Shown here piece after piece: positions 1 to 5,999 of a DNA stretch of 9,134 nt (positions within the stretch are counted from its first letter, which is position 1; each line of letters begins with the position of its first letter). A program made the translations under genes and the position numbers. The notes beneath the pieces are model-generated. The model saw only the letters and a program-made list of their open reading frames with translations, searched no databases and was not told the origin of the DNA. This DNA comes from Phycisphaerae bacterium (GTDB taxonomy: Bacteria; Chloroflexota; Anaerolineae; 4572-78; J111). The DNA is taken from assembly GCA_028285035.1 (NCBI GenBank), contig JANQQF010000092.1, positions 1-9,134 of the forward strand, read 5' to 3'.

Positions 1-84
1 TATGTCGCCCTCGCTGAATTCAAACGTAATCTTAAATCTGTCAATCCTCCCTTCATCGCTTCTTTAGTTGTCCGCACCTTTTGA
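1..84 (+). CDS. C-terminal fragment of an unrecognised protein
   Basis: The frame beginning at base 1 stays open to a TGA at 82-84 and gives the last 27 residues of a protein that starts outside the window (YVALAEFKRN...SLVVRTF). The other two plus frames close earlier. In most type I-E loci cas1 sits directly before cas2, but this tail does not resemble the Cas1e C-termini I know, so I do not call it cas1. The fragment is too short to assign a family. It could also be non-coding, since the minus strand is open here too. The gap of 173 bases to cas2 is filled by repeats. Confidence 0.3.
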   Translation, partial: YVALAEFKRNLKSVNPPFIASLVVRTF

Positions 85-96
85 CCTCATGAGCCT

Positions 97-148
97 ACAG
101 ATAAATACAGATAAAATCAAAAAAACAGAAAAAACAGAAAAAATCTGT
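97..148. repeat. A-rich repeat with ACAGAT / ATCTGT arms
   Basis: ACAGAT occurs at 97-102 and 107-112, and its complement ATCTGT at 143-148. Between them is an A-rich stretch with a repeated AAACAGAAAA word. The arms could pair, but the loop is long. The stretch resembles the ACAGAT/ATCTGT intergenic sequences scattered through several environmental bacterial genomes. That resemblance is from memory and its function is unknown. Confidence 0.4.
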
Positions 149-216
149 GAGAATTCGTGAGCTATTACCCTGGACCACTGAACGTGCAGGGCGACTAGAA
201 TGAGCCCCACCAGCCC

Positions 217-247
217 ATCGTAAATCGTAAATCAACAATCGTAAATC
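217..247. repeat. Three copies of CGTAAATC before cas2
   Basis: The 8-mer CGTAAATC occurs at 219-226, 226-233 (sharing one base) and 240-247. The last copy touches the ribosome binding site of cas2 at 248-252. Words like this are typical of repeat-rich intergenic DNA in some Chloroflexota. The repeat probably lies in the 5' untranslated region of cas2 or just upstream of it, but nothing shows a regulatory role. Confidence 0.6.
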
Positions 248-257
248 GGAGGTATTT

Positions 258-590
258 ATGCTTGTCATGTTTCTCGAAAAGGTGCCACCCTCATTACGTG
301 GTGAACTCACACGTTGGTTGATCGAACCTCAGCCTGGGGTTTTTGTTGGTCATGTTTCGGCGTTAGTTCGTGATCGGCTGTGGGAAAAGTGTATCAAAGA
401 ACGCAAGGGAGAAGGAGGAATCATCCAAGTTTGGTCAACCAACAGTGAACAGCGCTTTGATATCCGGACTTGGGGACAAACTAACCGTCAAATGGTCAAC
501 TTTGATGGGATCTGGCTTGTCCAAAAGCAACGGAAAAAACAAAGCAAGGTCACCCCCCAAGCCCCTTCATCGGGTCAATCAGCCGATTGA
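258..590 (+). CDS. cas2: CRISPR-associated endoribonuclease/adaptor Cas2, type I-E
   Basis: Cas2e is the small ferredoxin-fold protein that pairs with Cas1 in the complex that inserts new spacers next to the leader. The 110-residue product matches E. coli Cas2e along most of its length. It has the N-terminal strand ending in Glu7 (equivalent to E. coli Glu9), VPPSLRGELTRWL at 9-21, GVFVGHVSALVRDRLWEK at 27-44, then a WSTN element near 59-62 and FDGIWLV near 82-88. About 18 residues after this point form a polar, Lys/Gln/Ser-rich tail that the 94-residue E. coli protein lacks. The ATG at 258 is favoured over the in-frame ATG at 267 because GGAGG at 248-252 is spaced five bases before it. The CRISPR leader begins straight after the stop codon, and the repeat type agrees with subtype I-E. 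No other cas gene is recognisable in the window. Confidence 0.95.
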   Translation: MLVMFLEKVPPSLRGELTRWLIEPQPGVFVGHVSALVRDRLWEKCIKERKGEGGIIQVWSTNSEQRFDIRTWGQTNRQMVNFDGIWLVQKQRKKQSKVTPQAPSSGQSAD

Positions 591-689
591 ATTATTTTTG
601 GTGAATCGACTGATTGTCTGTCATAATTTGGTTAATTTTTTGGAATACCACAAATTTTTTAAGCGAACGGGGTCTTGCTGTTCTTTAGT
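591..689 (+). promoter_or_regulatory. CRISPR leader
   Basis: This 99-base AT-rich stretch lies between the cas2 stop and the first repeat, the usual place for a type I-E leader, which carries the pre-crRNA promoter and the spacer-integration signals. It has T and A runs (593-599, 635-640, 655-660). A weak promoter candidate is TTGGTG at 598-603, 18 bases, then CATAAT at 622-627. The intact repeats are at this end of the array and the decayed one is at the far end, which confirms this as the leader side. I could not identify an IHF site with confidence. Confidence 0.7.
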
Positions 690-1206
690 GTTTTCCCCAC
701 AGGCGTGGGGGTGAACCGGCGCGGCGGTGTCGGCGGCTTTACTCCTCCACGTTTTCCCCACAGGCGTGGGGGTGAACCGTCTTGCGCGGCTGTGGCCGCT
801 ACCTGTTCAAAGTTTTCCCCACAGGCGTGGGGGTGAACCGAGCTCTTCTACTTTGAGCGCGTGACTGCCCCAGTTTTCCCCACAGGCGTGGGGGTGAACC
901 GTTTATTCATAACAAACCTTCTTCCTTTAATCGTTTTCCCCACAGGCGTGGGGGTGAACCGCAAAAGGTTGGGATTGGCTAACTCCCCGAATGGTTTTCC
1001 CCACAGGCGTGGGGGTGAACCGTCGTTGCCATGAGTAGTCGGGTATTCTCATATCGTTTTCCCCACAGGCGTGGGGGTGAACCGTAGTTCGGTGCCCAAC
1101 GCATAGCATCCAAAATGCTTTCCCCACAGGCGTGGGGGTGAACCGGCCACTGCGACTCAGATGGGCGACCCGACTCATATTTTCCCTACGTTTGTGGGGT
1201 GAAGGC
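690..1206 (+). CRISPR. Type I-E CRISPR array, 8 good repeats plus a degenerate terminal repeat, 8 spacers
   Basis: The 29-base repeats start at 690, 751, 812, 873, 933, 994, 1056 and 1117. The first seven are identical, and the eighth has C instead of T at its second base. Each begins GTTTTCCCC and ends GTGAACCG. CCCCAC and GTGGGG form a 6-bp stem around an AGGC loop. By analogy with E. coli Cas6e, cleavage after the stem would leave the 8-base handle GTGAACCG. A ninth, damaged copy lies at 1179-1206. Spacers are 719-750, 780-811, 841-872, 902-932, 962-993, 1023-1055, 1085-1116 and 1146-1178, giving lengths of 32, 32, 32, 31, 32, 33, 32 and 33. Their base composition varies widely, from GC-rich (first) to AT-rich (fourth). 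I see no match between a spacer and the rest of the window. Transcription should run rightwards from the leader. Confidence 0.98.
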
Positions 1207-1211
1207 TGATT

Positions 1212-1240
1212 TTATCAATTGGGCAACTTAATGGTATGAA
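1212..1240 (+). promoter_or_regulatory. Possible promoter for the PNPOx-like gene
   Basis: TTATCA (1212-1217) and TATGAA (1235-1240) are separated by 17 bases, each matching the sigma70 consensus at four of six positions. A competing -10 is TATAAC at 1246-1251, which has no good -35. Either would start transcription between the end of the array and the gene at 1301. This is a weak call from consensus only. Confidence 0.3.
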
Positions 1241-1300
1241 TGTCGTATAACAGGGTAGAAAAAGAATTAATTTGAAACTGACAACCATAAGGAGATAAAA

Positions 1301-1771
1301 ATGGCAAACTTGACCACGGCCCAGGTGTGGGCAGAAATTGAGAACCAGATGTTTGGTATCGTGGGAATGGTCTCGGCGAAAAACGAGGCTCGTACCGCAG
1401 GGATTGTCTACATTGTTCGAGATCACAAGCTGTATTTTGGTACTGCCAAGGCAGAGTGGAAAACGCGCCATATTGCGCAAAATCAAAATGTGTCGATGAC
1501 CATTCCAATTGCCAAGCGCATTCCCTTTATGCCTTGGATCAAAATTCCCCAAGCCACAATTACCTTCGCTGGTGTGGCGAATGTGATGGGGTCTGATGAG
1601 GCTCCAGCCGAGATTGTACAAACACTCCACGCTGATATTTCCGGCGTTGATCATGAGACCACAATCATCGAGATTACCCCAGTTAAAGAGTTTGTTACCT
1701 ATGGCGTTGGCGTATCCCTACAAACAATGCGAGATACCGTCAAGGCCCGAGGGCGGGTAGCTGTGGCTTAG
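1301..1771 (+). CDS. Pyridoxamine 5'-phosphate oxidase-like FMN split-barrel protein
   Basis: The 156-residue product looks like the PNPOx-like split-barrel superfamily, whose members bind FMN, F420 or haem in a dimeric beta-barrel and carry out varied redox reactions. The strand pattern with a basic turn, AGIVYIVRDHKLYFGTAKAE at 33-52 followed by WKTRHIAQNQNVSMTIPI, is the usual cofactor-phosphate region (the family form is roughly LYFGT...S.K...L..NP.V). Helical flanks and a C-terminal EITPVKEFVTYGVG strand follow. There are no signal peptide or membrane segments, so it should be cytosolic. The start is set by AAGGAG at 1289-1294, six bases before the ATG. It stands alone between the CRISPR array and ilvD. 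The substrate and cofactor cannot be told from the sequence; a general stress FMN-binding protein is one possibility. Confidence 0.75.
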   Translation: MANLTTAQVWAEIENQMFGIVGMVSAKNEARTAGIVYIVRDHKLYFGTAKAEWKTRHIAQNQNVSMTIPIAKRIPFMPWIKIPQATITFAGVANVMGSDEAPAEIVQTLHADISGVDHETTIIEITPVKEFVTYGVGVSLQTMRDTVKARGRVAVA

Positions 1772-1840
1772 AAACCCGTACGCGTAGGTGAATGTAATCG
1801 TCCCAAATTGTCACTTGGCAGGCGCCCCAAGCACGTGTTT

Positions 1841-1886
1841 CGTAATGTGTGATATGTATAAAAGCGGTTTCGCATCACGCATTACG
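1841..1886. repeat. Imperfect palindrome with 13-bp arms
   Basis: CGTAATGTGTGAT at 1841-1853 pairs with ATCACGCATTACG at 1874-1886. Twelve pairs are Watson-Crick and one would be G-U in RNA. The 20-base interior holds a smaller GCG-GTTT-CGC hairpin (1864-1873). No T-run follows, so it is not a standard intrinsic terminator for the gene ending at 1771. It is probably a dispersed hairpin repeat. AAGCGGTTT recurs at 1862-1870 and 1918-1926. Confidence 0.6.
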
Positions 1887-1975
1887 TGGCTTTAAATGTG
1901 TGCATATATTTTTTCTGAAGCGGTTTGCGGTTCATTTTTGAGGAATTTTAGCGGAATAAATCGCCAAACCTGAAG

Positions 1976-2013
1976 GTCTCACAGTTTCTTTCTCTAATTT
2001 TAGACTGTGACAC
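1976..2013. promoter_or_regulatory. Operator-like dyad overlapping the ilvD promoter
   Basis: GTCTCACAGT at 1976-1985 and ACTGTGACAC at 2004-2013 are inverted copies, with nine of ten pairs matching and an 18-base interior. The right arm covers the end of the -35 element (2000-2005) and part of the promoter spacer, so a bound protein could block or steer RNA polymerase. The dyad is upstream of the predicted transcription start and so would act as DNA rather than as an RNA attenuator. No regulator gene is adjacent. Confidence 0.45.
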
Positions 2014-2028
2014 ACTTAATGTTATACT
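2000..2028 (+). promoter_or_regulatory. Predicted sigma70-type promoter of ilvD
   Basis: TTAGAC (2000-2005) and TATACT (2023-2028) are separated by exactly 17 bases. Transcription would begin near 2035, leaving about 31 bases before the ATG at 2066. This is the best promoter on the plus strand of the window. It also argues against translation from the in-frame GTG at 2030, which would lie upstream of the transcription start. Confidence 0.65.
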
Positions 2029-2054
2029 GGTGTCCACATTTAAAAAATTGTCTC

Positions 2055-2059
2055 AGGAG
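2055..2059 (+). promoter_or_regulatory. Ribosome binding site that decides the ilvD start
   Basis: AGGAG at 2055-2059 is followed at once by three consecutive in-frame ATG codons at 2060, 2063 and 2066. Only the third has a normal spacing (six bases), so 2066 is preferred. Confidence 0.65.
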
Positions 2060-2065
2060 ATGATG

Positions 2066-3760
2066 ATGTCTACCAATGGAACGGCTGAAAAAACAGCCCT
2101 CAATAAATATAGTGCGACCATTACCCAGCCCAAACGGCAGGGGGCCTCACAGGCCATGCTCTATGCTACAGGGATGACCGAAGAGGATATGAACAAGCCA
2201 CAGGTCGGTATTGCCAGTGTTTGGTATGAAGGCAACCCTTGTAATATGCACCTAATGGCGTTGGGCAATCGAACCAAACAGAGTGTGACCGAGGCGGGAC
2301 TAGTGGGCATGCGTTTCAACACCATCGGGGTCAGTGATGGTATTTCGATGGGTACTGATGGGATGAGCTACTCGCTTCAGTCCCGCGATTTGATTGCCGA
2401 CTCGATTGAAACCTTGATGGGTGCCCAGTGGTATGACGCCCTGATTACTTTGCCCGGTTGTGACAAAAATATGCCTGGTTGTGTTATGGCGATGGCCCGA
2501 CTGGATCGCCCCGCGATTATGATTTATGGGGGGACGATTCGTCCCGGTAAATTGGATGGAGAAACGCTCGATATCGTCTCGGCCTTCCAGAGCTATGGCG
2601 AATTTTTGGCAGGACGAATCAGCGAAGAACAACGGCAAGCGATTGTTCGAAATAGCATCCCTGGGGCAGGCGCTTGTGGGGGAATGTATACCGCCAATAC
2701 GATGGCTAGCGCTATTGAAGCGCTTGGCATGAGTTTGCCCTACTCAGCGACCATCCCAGCGGAAGAAAAAGACAGCGAGCTACGTAGTGCGGGTGAAGCG
2801 ATCAAGTATCTGATGGAACATAACATCAAACCTAGCCACATTATGACCCGTGACGCCTTTGAAAACGCAATGGTCGTAGTGATGGCCCTCGGTGGTTCAA
2901 CTAACGCCGTCCTCCACCTGATTGCGATGGGTCGTGCAGTGGGTCTCGATTTGAAACTTCAGGATTTCCAGGCCGTCAGTGACCGCGTCCCCTTCTTGGC
3001 CGATTTGAAGCCTTCGGGCAAGTTCGTTCAGGAAGATTTACATCGCGTCGGCGGTACACCGGGCGTGATGAAATATCTCCTCAGCCAAGGCTTGTTGAAT
3101 GGCGATTGCCTGACCGTGACCGGCAAAACGTTGGCTGAGAATTTGGCCGACTTGCCCGATCTCGATGCGGATCAGGAAGTCATTCGTCCCATAGACAACC
3201 CCATCAAGAAAAGTGGGCACATCCAGATTTTATTTGGTAATCTCGCCCCTGAAGGTGCAGTTGCCAAGATCACGGGTAAAGAGGGCGAAGTCTTTACTGG
3301 CCCGGCCAACTGTTTTGACTCTGAAGAGGATATGTTAACTGCGCTTGAAGAAAATCATATCAACAAAGGTGATGTTGTGGTTATTCGCTATGAAGGGCCA
3401 AAAGGCGGCCCAGGAATGCCCGAAATGTTGACCCCGACCAGTGCGATTATGGGGGCGGGCTTGGGCAACGACGTGGCGATGCTGACCGACGGTCGCTTCT
3501 CTGGTGGCTCCCACGGCTTCATCGTCGGCCACATCACCCCTGAAGCGCAAGAAGGTGGCCCGCTCGGTTTGTTGCAAAATGGTGATACAGTGACAGTTGA
3601 CGCGATCAACAACACCCTTAGCGTTGACTTGAGTGATGGAGTCTTGGCCGAACGTCGGGCTTCTTGGCAGATGCCGCCCTACAAAGCTACTCGTGGCACG
3701 CTGTACAAGTACATCAAGAACGTTAAGTCGGCGTCTGAAGGGTGTGTGACAGACGAGTAA
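2066..3760 (+). CDS. ilvD: Dihydroxy-acid dehydratase
   Basis: IlvD removes water from 2,3-dihydroxyisovalerate and 2,3-dihydroxy-3-methylvalerate to give the 2-keto acids that become valine, leucine and isoleucine. It is a cytosolic iron-sulfur enzyme. The 564-residue product has the usual IlvD length and motifs. Cluster cysteines are Cys59 (in GNPCNMHL), Cys132 (in PGCDKNMPG) and Cys204 (in [12 protein letters not shown]). Lys134, two residues after Cys132, is the lysine reported to be carbamylated in the family. Other hallmarks are [10 protein letters not shown] near 275-285, [15 protein letters not shown] near 390-405 and [15 protein letters not shown] near 475-490. All three cysteines and the full C-terminal domain are present, so the enzyme should be active. 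Related sugar-acid dehydratases share the fold, but the close match to IlvD motifs favours the amino acid enzyme. It appears to be transcribed alone from the promoter at 2000-2028. No other ilv or leu gene is in the window. Confidence 0.95.
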   Translation: MSTNGTAEKTALNKYSATITQPKRQGASQAMLYATGMTEEDMNKPQVGIASVWYEGNPCNMHLMALGNRTKQSVTEAGLVGMRFNTIGVSDGISMGTDGMSYSLQSRDLIADSIETLMGAQWYDALITLPGCDKNMPGCVMAMARLDRPAIMIYGGTIRPGKLDGETLDIVSAFQSYGEFLAGRISEEQRQAIVRNSIPGAGACGGMYTANTMASAIEALGMSLPYSATIPAEEKDSELRSAGEAIKYLMEHNIKPSHIMTRDAFENAMVVVMALGGSTNAVLHLIAMGRAVGLDLKLQDFQAVSDRVPFLADLKPSGKFVQEDLHRVGGTPGVMKYLLSQGLLNGDCLTVTGKTLAENLADLPDLDADQEVIRPIDNPIKKSGHIQILFGNLAPEGAVAKITGKEGEVFTGPANCFDSEEDMLTALEENHINKGDVVVIRYEGPKGGPGMPEMLTPTSAIMGAGLGNDVAMLTDGRFSGGSHGFIVGHITPEAQEGGPLGLLQNGDTVTVDAINNTLSVDLSDGVLAERRASWQMPPYKATRGTLYKYIKNVKSASEGCVTDE

Positions 3761-3818
3761 AAATGGAGCATTGGTAGCGGGTGCTGACAGAATGAATTCC
3801 GTTACTAGCAAAGGAAAT

Positions 3819-3863
3819 AGGCTTGAAGCCTGTTTGATCCTCTAGTAGTAGATTTCAATCTAC
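3819..3863. repeat. Pair of short hairpins after ilvD
   Basis: AGGCT-TGA-AGCCT at 3819-3831 and GTAGATT-TC-AATCTAC at 3848-3863 are two small perfect palindromes 16 bases apart. Neither is followed by a T-run, so a terminator role is doubtful. The second resembles the GTAG...CTAC hairpins that recur between genes in several environmental bacteria. Confidence 0.5.
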
Positions 3864-3892
3864 CCAAACTCAACTAGTCAAACTCTCGCATT

Positions 3893-3981
3893 TAGAGTCC
3901 CCCTCCCAAACTGGGAGGGGGTGCCCGCAAAGCGGGTGGGGGAGGGCCATTCAACCTCAACTGTGATCTCCTCGGACTCTA
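3893..3981. repeat. Nested inverted repeat with two GC-rich hairpins
   Basis: An outer arm TAGAGTCC (3893-3900) pairs with GGACTCTA (3974-3981). Inside are two hairpins. The first is a perfect 10-bp stem, CCCCCTCCCA (3899-3908) with TGGGAGGGGG (3912-3921), and a 3-base loop. The second is CCCGC (3924-3928) with GCGGG (3932-3936), and an AAA loop. A GGGGGAGGG run at 3938-3946 can also pair with the first C-rich arm. Paired hairpins of this kind look like a REP-type dispersed element. It could also end ilvD transcription or slow polymerase, but there is no T-run. Confidence 0.6.
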
Positions 3982-3985
3982 TATT
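3980..3985 (+). promoter_or_regulatory. Possible -10 element of the oxidoreductase/ABC operon
   Basis: TATATT at 3980-3985 would start transcription near 3992, about 33 bases before the ATG at 4025. The hexamer 17 bases upstream (TCAACT) is a poor -35, so the promoter is weak or depends on an activator. Confidence 0.3.
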
Positions 3986-4024
3986 GAGCCTTTTCCTAAT
4001 CCCTATCTCTTCAGGAAGAACGTT

Positions 4025-5992
4025 ATGACCCAATCCCCAACCGAATTTCCAAACTTACTGTCCCCTCTAAAAATCGGTCCGAAGACCATTCGCAATCGAG
4101 TGCTCATCTCAGGCCATCAACCTTCGATGGCTGAGAAGGGCTTGCCCACCCCGCAGTATCTGGCCTACCAAGCGGCCCGAGCTAAAGGAGGTGCAGGCTT
4201 GCAGATTACTGGAGCGACAGGGGTTCATCCCACCGGCACGTATGAGTCGGAGGGCCTACACAACATCGATGATCGCATCATCCCCGGCTATCAACAGCTC
4301 GCCAAGGCGGTACAATCGCACGGTGGACATATTTTAGCCCAACTTGCGCACGGCGGGGCCACCATTCCCTCGCACGGGGCAGGCCGTCCTTTGTGGGCAC
4401 CCTCGCCGGTGGCTTCGGAGTTGGTCCAAGAGGTGCCTCACGAGATGACTGCGGCTGAGATTGATCAGGTCGTCAAGGCTTTTGGCGCTGCGGCGTATCG
4501 AGTTCGTCAGGGGAAGCTAGATGGTGTTGAAATTTTAGGGGCATTTGGCCTGTTGATTGCCGCCTTCTTGTCGCCCTATGCAAACAAACGAACCGATGCT
4601 TATGGGGGTTCGCTGGAAAATCGGCTACGATTTTGTTTGAATGTGGTGCAGGCTGTTCGTGAGAATGCTGGACCTGATTTGATTGTGGGTATCCGTATTC
4701 CAGGCGCAGAGATGGTCAATGGTGGGCTTGAATTGGCCGAGATGCAGGAGATCGCTCAGATTTTGGAAGCGACCGGACATCTTGATTACTTCAATGTGAT
4801 CGCTGGGACAAATTTAGACCGCCAGCAACGGGCCGCCCATTGGCCCCCAACCCCCTCAAAGCACGGCTTGTTTGTGCATCTCGCTTCAGATATCAAATCC
4901 GTGGTCAATCTGCCCGTTTTCACCGTCGGTCGCATTGTTGACCCCCGTCACGCGGAGCAGATTCTGCGAGAGGGACACGCCGATATGGTCGGAATGACCC
5001 GCGCTCACATTGCAGACCCAGATTTGGTGACCAAGGCCCGAGAAGGCCGGGTGGATGATATTCGCCCCTGTGTGGGAGCCAATGTTTGTATCCGTAACGC
5101 AATGAATGGCCACCCCATCACCTGCATTCATAATCCAGAAGTGGGCCGCGAGGGTGAGTGGGGGCCGTTAACGCCGGCTACAACAGCAAAACGAGTGGTT
5201 GTCGTGGGCGGTGGCCCGGCTGGTTTGGAGGCGGCGCGTATTTCGGCGCTGCGTGGGCATCGGGTTGAGCTGTTTGAGAAAGAAGCAGCCTTGGGTGGAC
5301 AGCTTCGGCTCTGGGGGCAAATGACGGGAGCCGCCGAATATAAAAAAATTGTTGATTGGCAGATTCAGCAGCTGCAAAAATTGGATGTGACTGTGCATTT
5401 GGGCGAAAGTTTGACAGCAGATATGTTACAACAACGAGACGCTGATGTTATCATTTTAGCGACTGGGGCACGTCCGCAGCAAGATGCTCTGCCGGGCCAA
5501 GATAAGGCCAACATTCGGGTGATGTCACCCCACCAACTCGCTACCGAAACCCTCAGTGGGGTGCAGCGAGCGATGGTGTGGGATCAGGCTGGTGGCCAAG
5601 CCGCCTTGAGCGCGACGGAAACCTTACTTGGGACTGGCGTAGTTGTCGAAATTGTAACCCCAGGCTTTGCTGTCGGTGACGATGTCCCGCTGATCATCAA
5701 AATTCCGTTTTACAAACGCCTTCTATCAGCCGGAGCGGTGTTTACCCCAAATTGTAACATTATCGCGCTTGATGATACTCAGGTGACCTTACAGAATGTT
5801 TACAGCCAGCAAACAGAGACTCGCTCGGACATTGATTTGATTGTGGCTTGGTCCGGCAATCGTGTGGTAGATGATCTGTCCGAGGCCGTACGTCAGACTG
5901 GAACAGAGTTCTATATGATTGGTGATTGTGTTGCCCCACGGGCTGTAGATGTTGCGATGGCTGAGGCCGCTGAGATCGCCCGTAAGATTTAG
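4025..5992 (+). CDS. OYE/trimethylamine dehydrogenase-like FMN, Fe-S, FAD-type oxidoreductase
   Basis: This 655-residue protein has the architecture of 2,4-dienoyl-CoA reductase (FadH), trimethylamine dehydrogenase and dimethylglycine demethylase DgcA. An FMN-binding TIM barrel occupies about 1-345, an iron-sulfur segment 349-367, and a FAD/NAD(P)-type two-dinucleotide-fold region about 385-655. Clear marks are RAKGGAGLQITGATGVHPTG near 55-75, FLSPYANKRTDAYGGSLENR near 182-201, the GGGPAG nucleotide loop at 395-400, and IGDC with Gly633-Asp634 near the end. Two features are odd. Where OYE enzymes carry His-x-x-His/Asn-x-Tyr, this protein has Leu171, Phe174 and Leu176. The cluster motif reads Cys349, Ala352, Cys355, Cys367, so one of the four usual cysteines is absent. 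It is therefore unlikely to be a FadH; a TMADH/DgcA-like amine enzyme or a new branch is more likely. AGGAAG at 4013-4018 supports the start. The ATPase gene begins seven bases after its stop, so the two are probably co-transcribed. Substrate unknown. Confidence 0.85.
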   Translation: MTQSPTEFPNLLSPLKIGPKTIRNRVLISGHQPSMAEKGLPTPQYLAYQAARAKGGAGLQITGATGVHPTGTYESEGLHNIDDRIIPGYQQLAKAVQSHGGHILAQLAHGGATIPSHGAGRPLWAPSPVASELVQEVPHEMTAAEIDQVVKAFGAAAYRVRQGKLDGVEILGAFGLLIAAFLSPYANKRTDAYGGSLENRLRFCLNVVQAVRENAGPDLIVGIRIPGAEMVNGGLELAEMQEIAQILEATGHLDYFNVIAGTNLDRQQRAAHWPPTPSKHGLFVHLASDIKSVVNLPVFTVGRIVDPRHAEQILREGHADMVGMTRAHIADPDLVTKAREGRVDDIRPCVGANVCIRNAMNGHPITCIHNPEVGREGEWGPLTPATTAKRVVVVGGGPAGLEAARISALRGHRVELFEKEAALGGQLRLWGQMTGAAEYKKIVDWQIQQLQKLDVTVHLGESLTADMLQQRDADVIILATGARPQQDALPGQDKANIRVMSPHQLATETLSGVQRAMVWDQAGGQAALSATETLLGTGVVVEIVTPGFAVGDDVPLIIKIPFYKRLLSAGAVFTPNCNIIALDDTQVTLQNVYSQQTETRSDIDLIVAWSGNRVVDDLSEAVRQTGTEFYMIGDCVAPRAVDVAMAEAAEIARKI

Positions 5993-5999
5993 AGTGAAA

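Noticed and set aside
1..84. Calling the leading fragment cas1
   Set aside because: Position alone suggests it, but the visible residues do not match Cas1e C-termini that I know.
370..714. A 114-codon plus-strand frame through cas2, the leader and the first repeat
   Set aside because: It overlaps cas2 in another frame, runs into the CRISPR repeat and resembles no protein family.
927..1178. A minus-strand frame with a repeated HPHACGEN-like motif
   Set aside because: It is the CRISPR repeats read as protein. The periodic peptide simply reflects the 61-base repeat unit.
1175..1654. A 159-codon minus-strand frame
   Set aside because: It lies opposite the PNPOx-like gene, which has a good ribosome site and family motifs.
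2030..2065. GTG at 2030 as the ilvD start
   Set aside because: It is upstream of the predicted transcription start and lacks a ribosome site, whereas AGGAG at 2055-2059 suits the ATG at 2066.
3335..3811. A 158-codon minus-strand frame opposite the end of ilvD
   Set aside because: It shows no recognisable motifs and the opposite strand encodes the conserved C-terminal domain of IlvD.
4025..5992. Naming the oxidoreductase fadH
   Set aside because: The FadH-type catalytic Tyr is Leu here, the His region differs, and the cysteine spacing is closer to trimethylamine dehydrogenase.
5949..5999. ATG at 5949 as the start of the ABC ATPase
   Set aside because: It would add 17 arginine-rich residues unlike the family and overlap the previous gene by 44 bases. 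The normal domain begins at the ATG at 6000.
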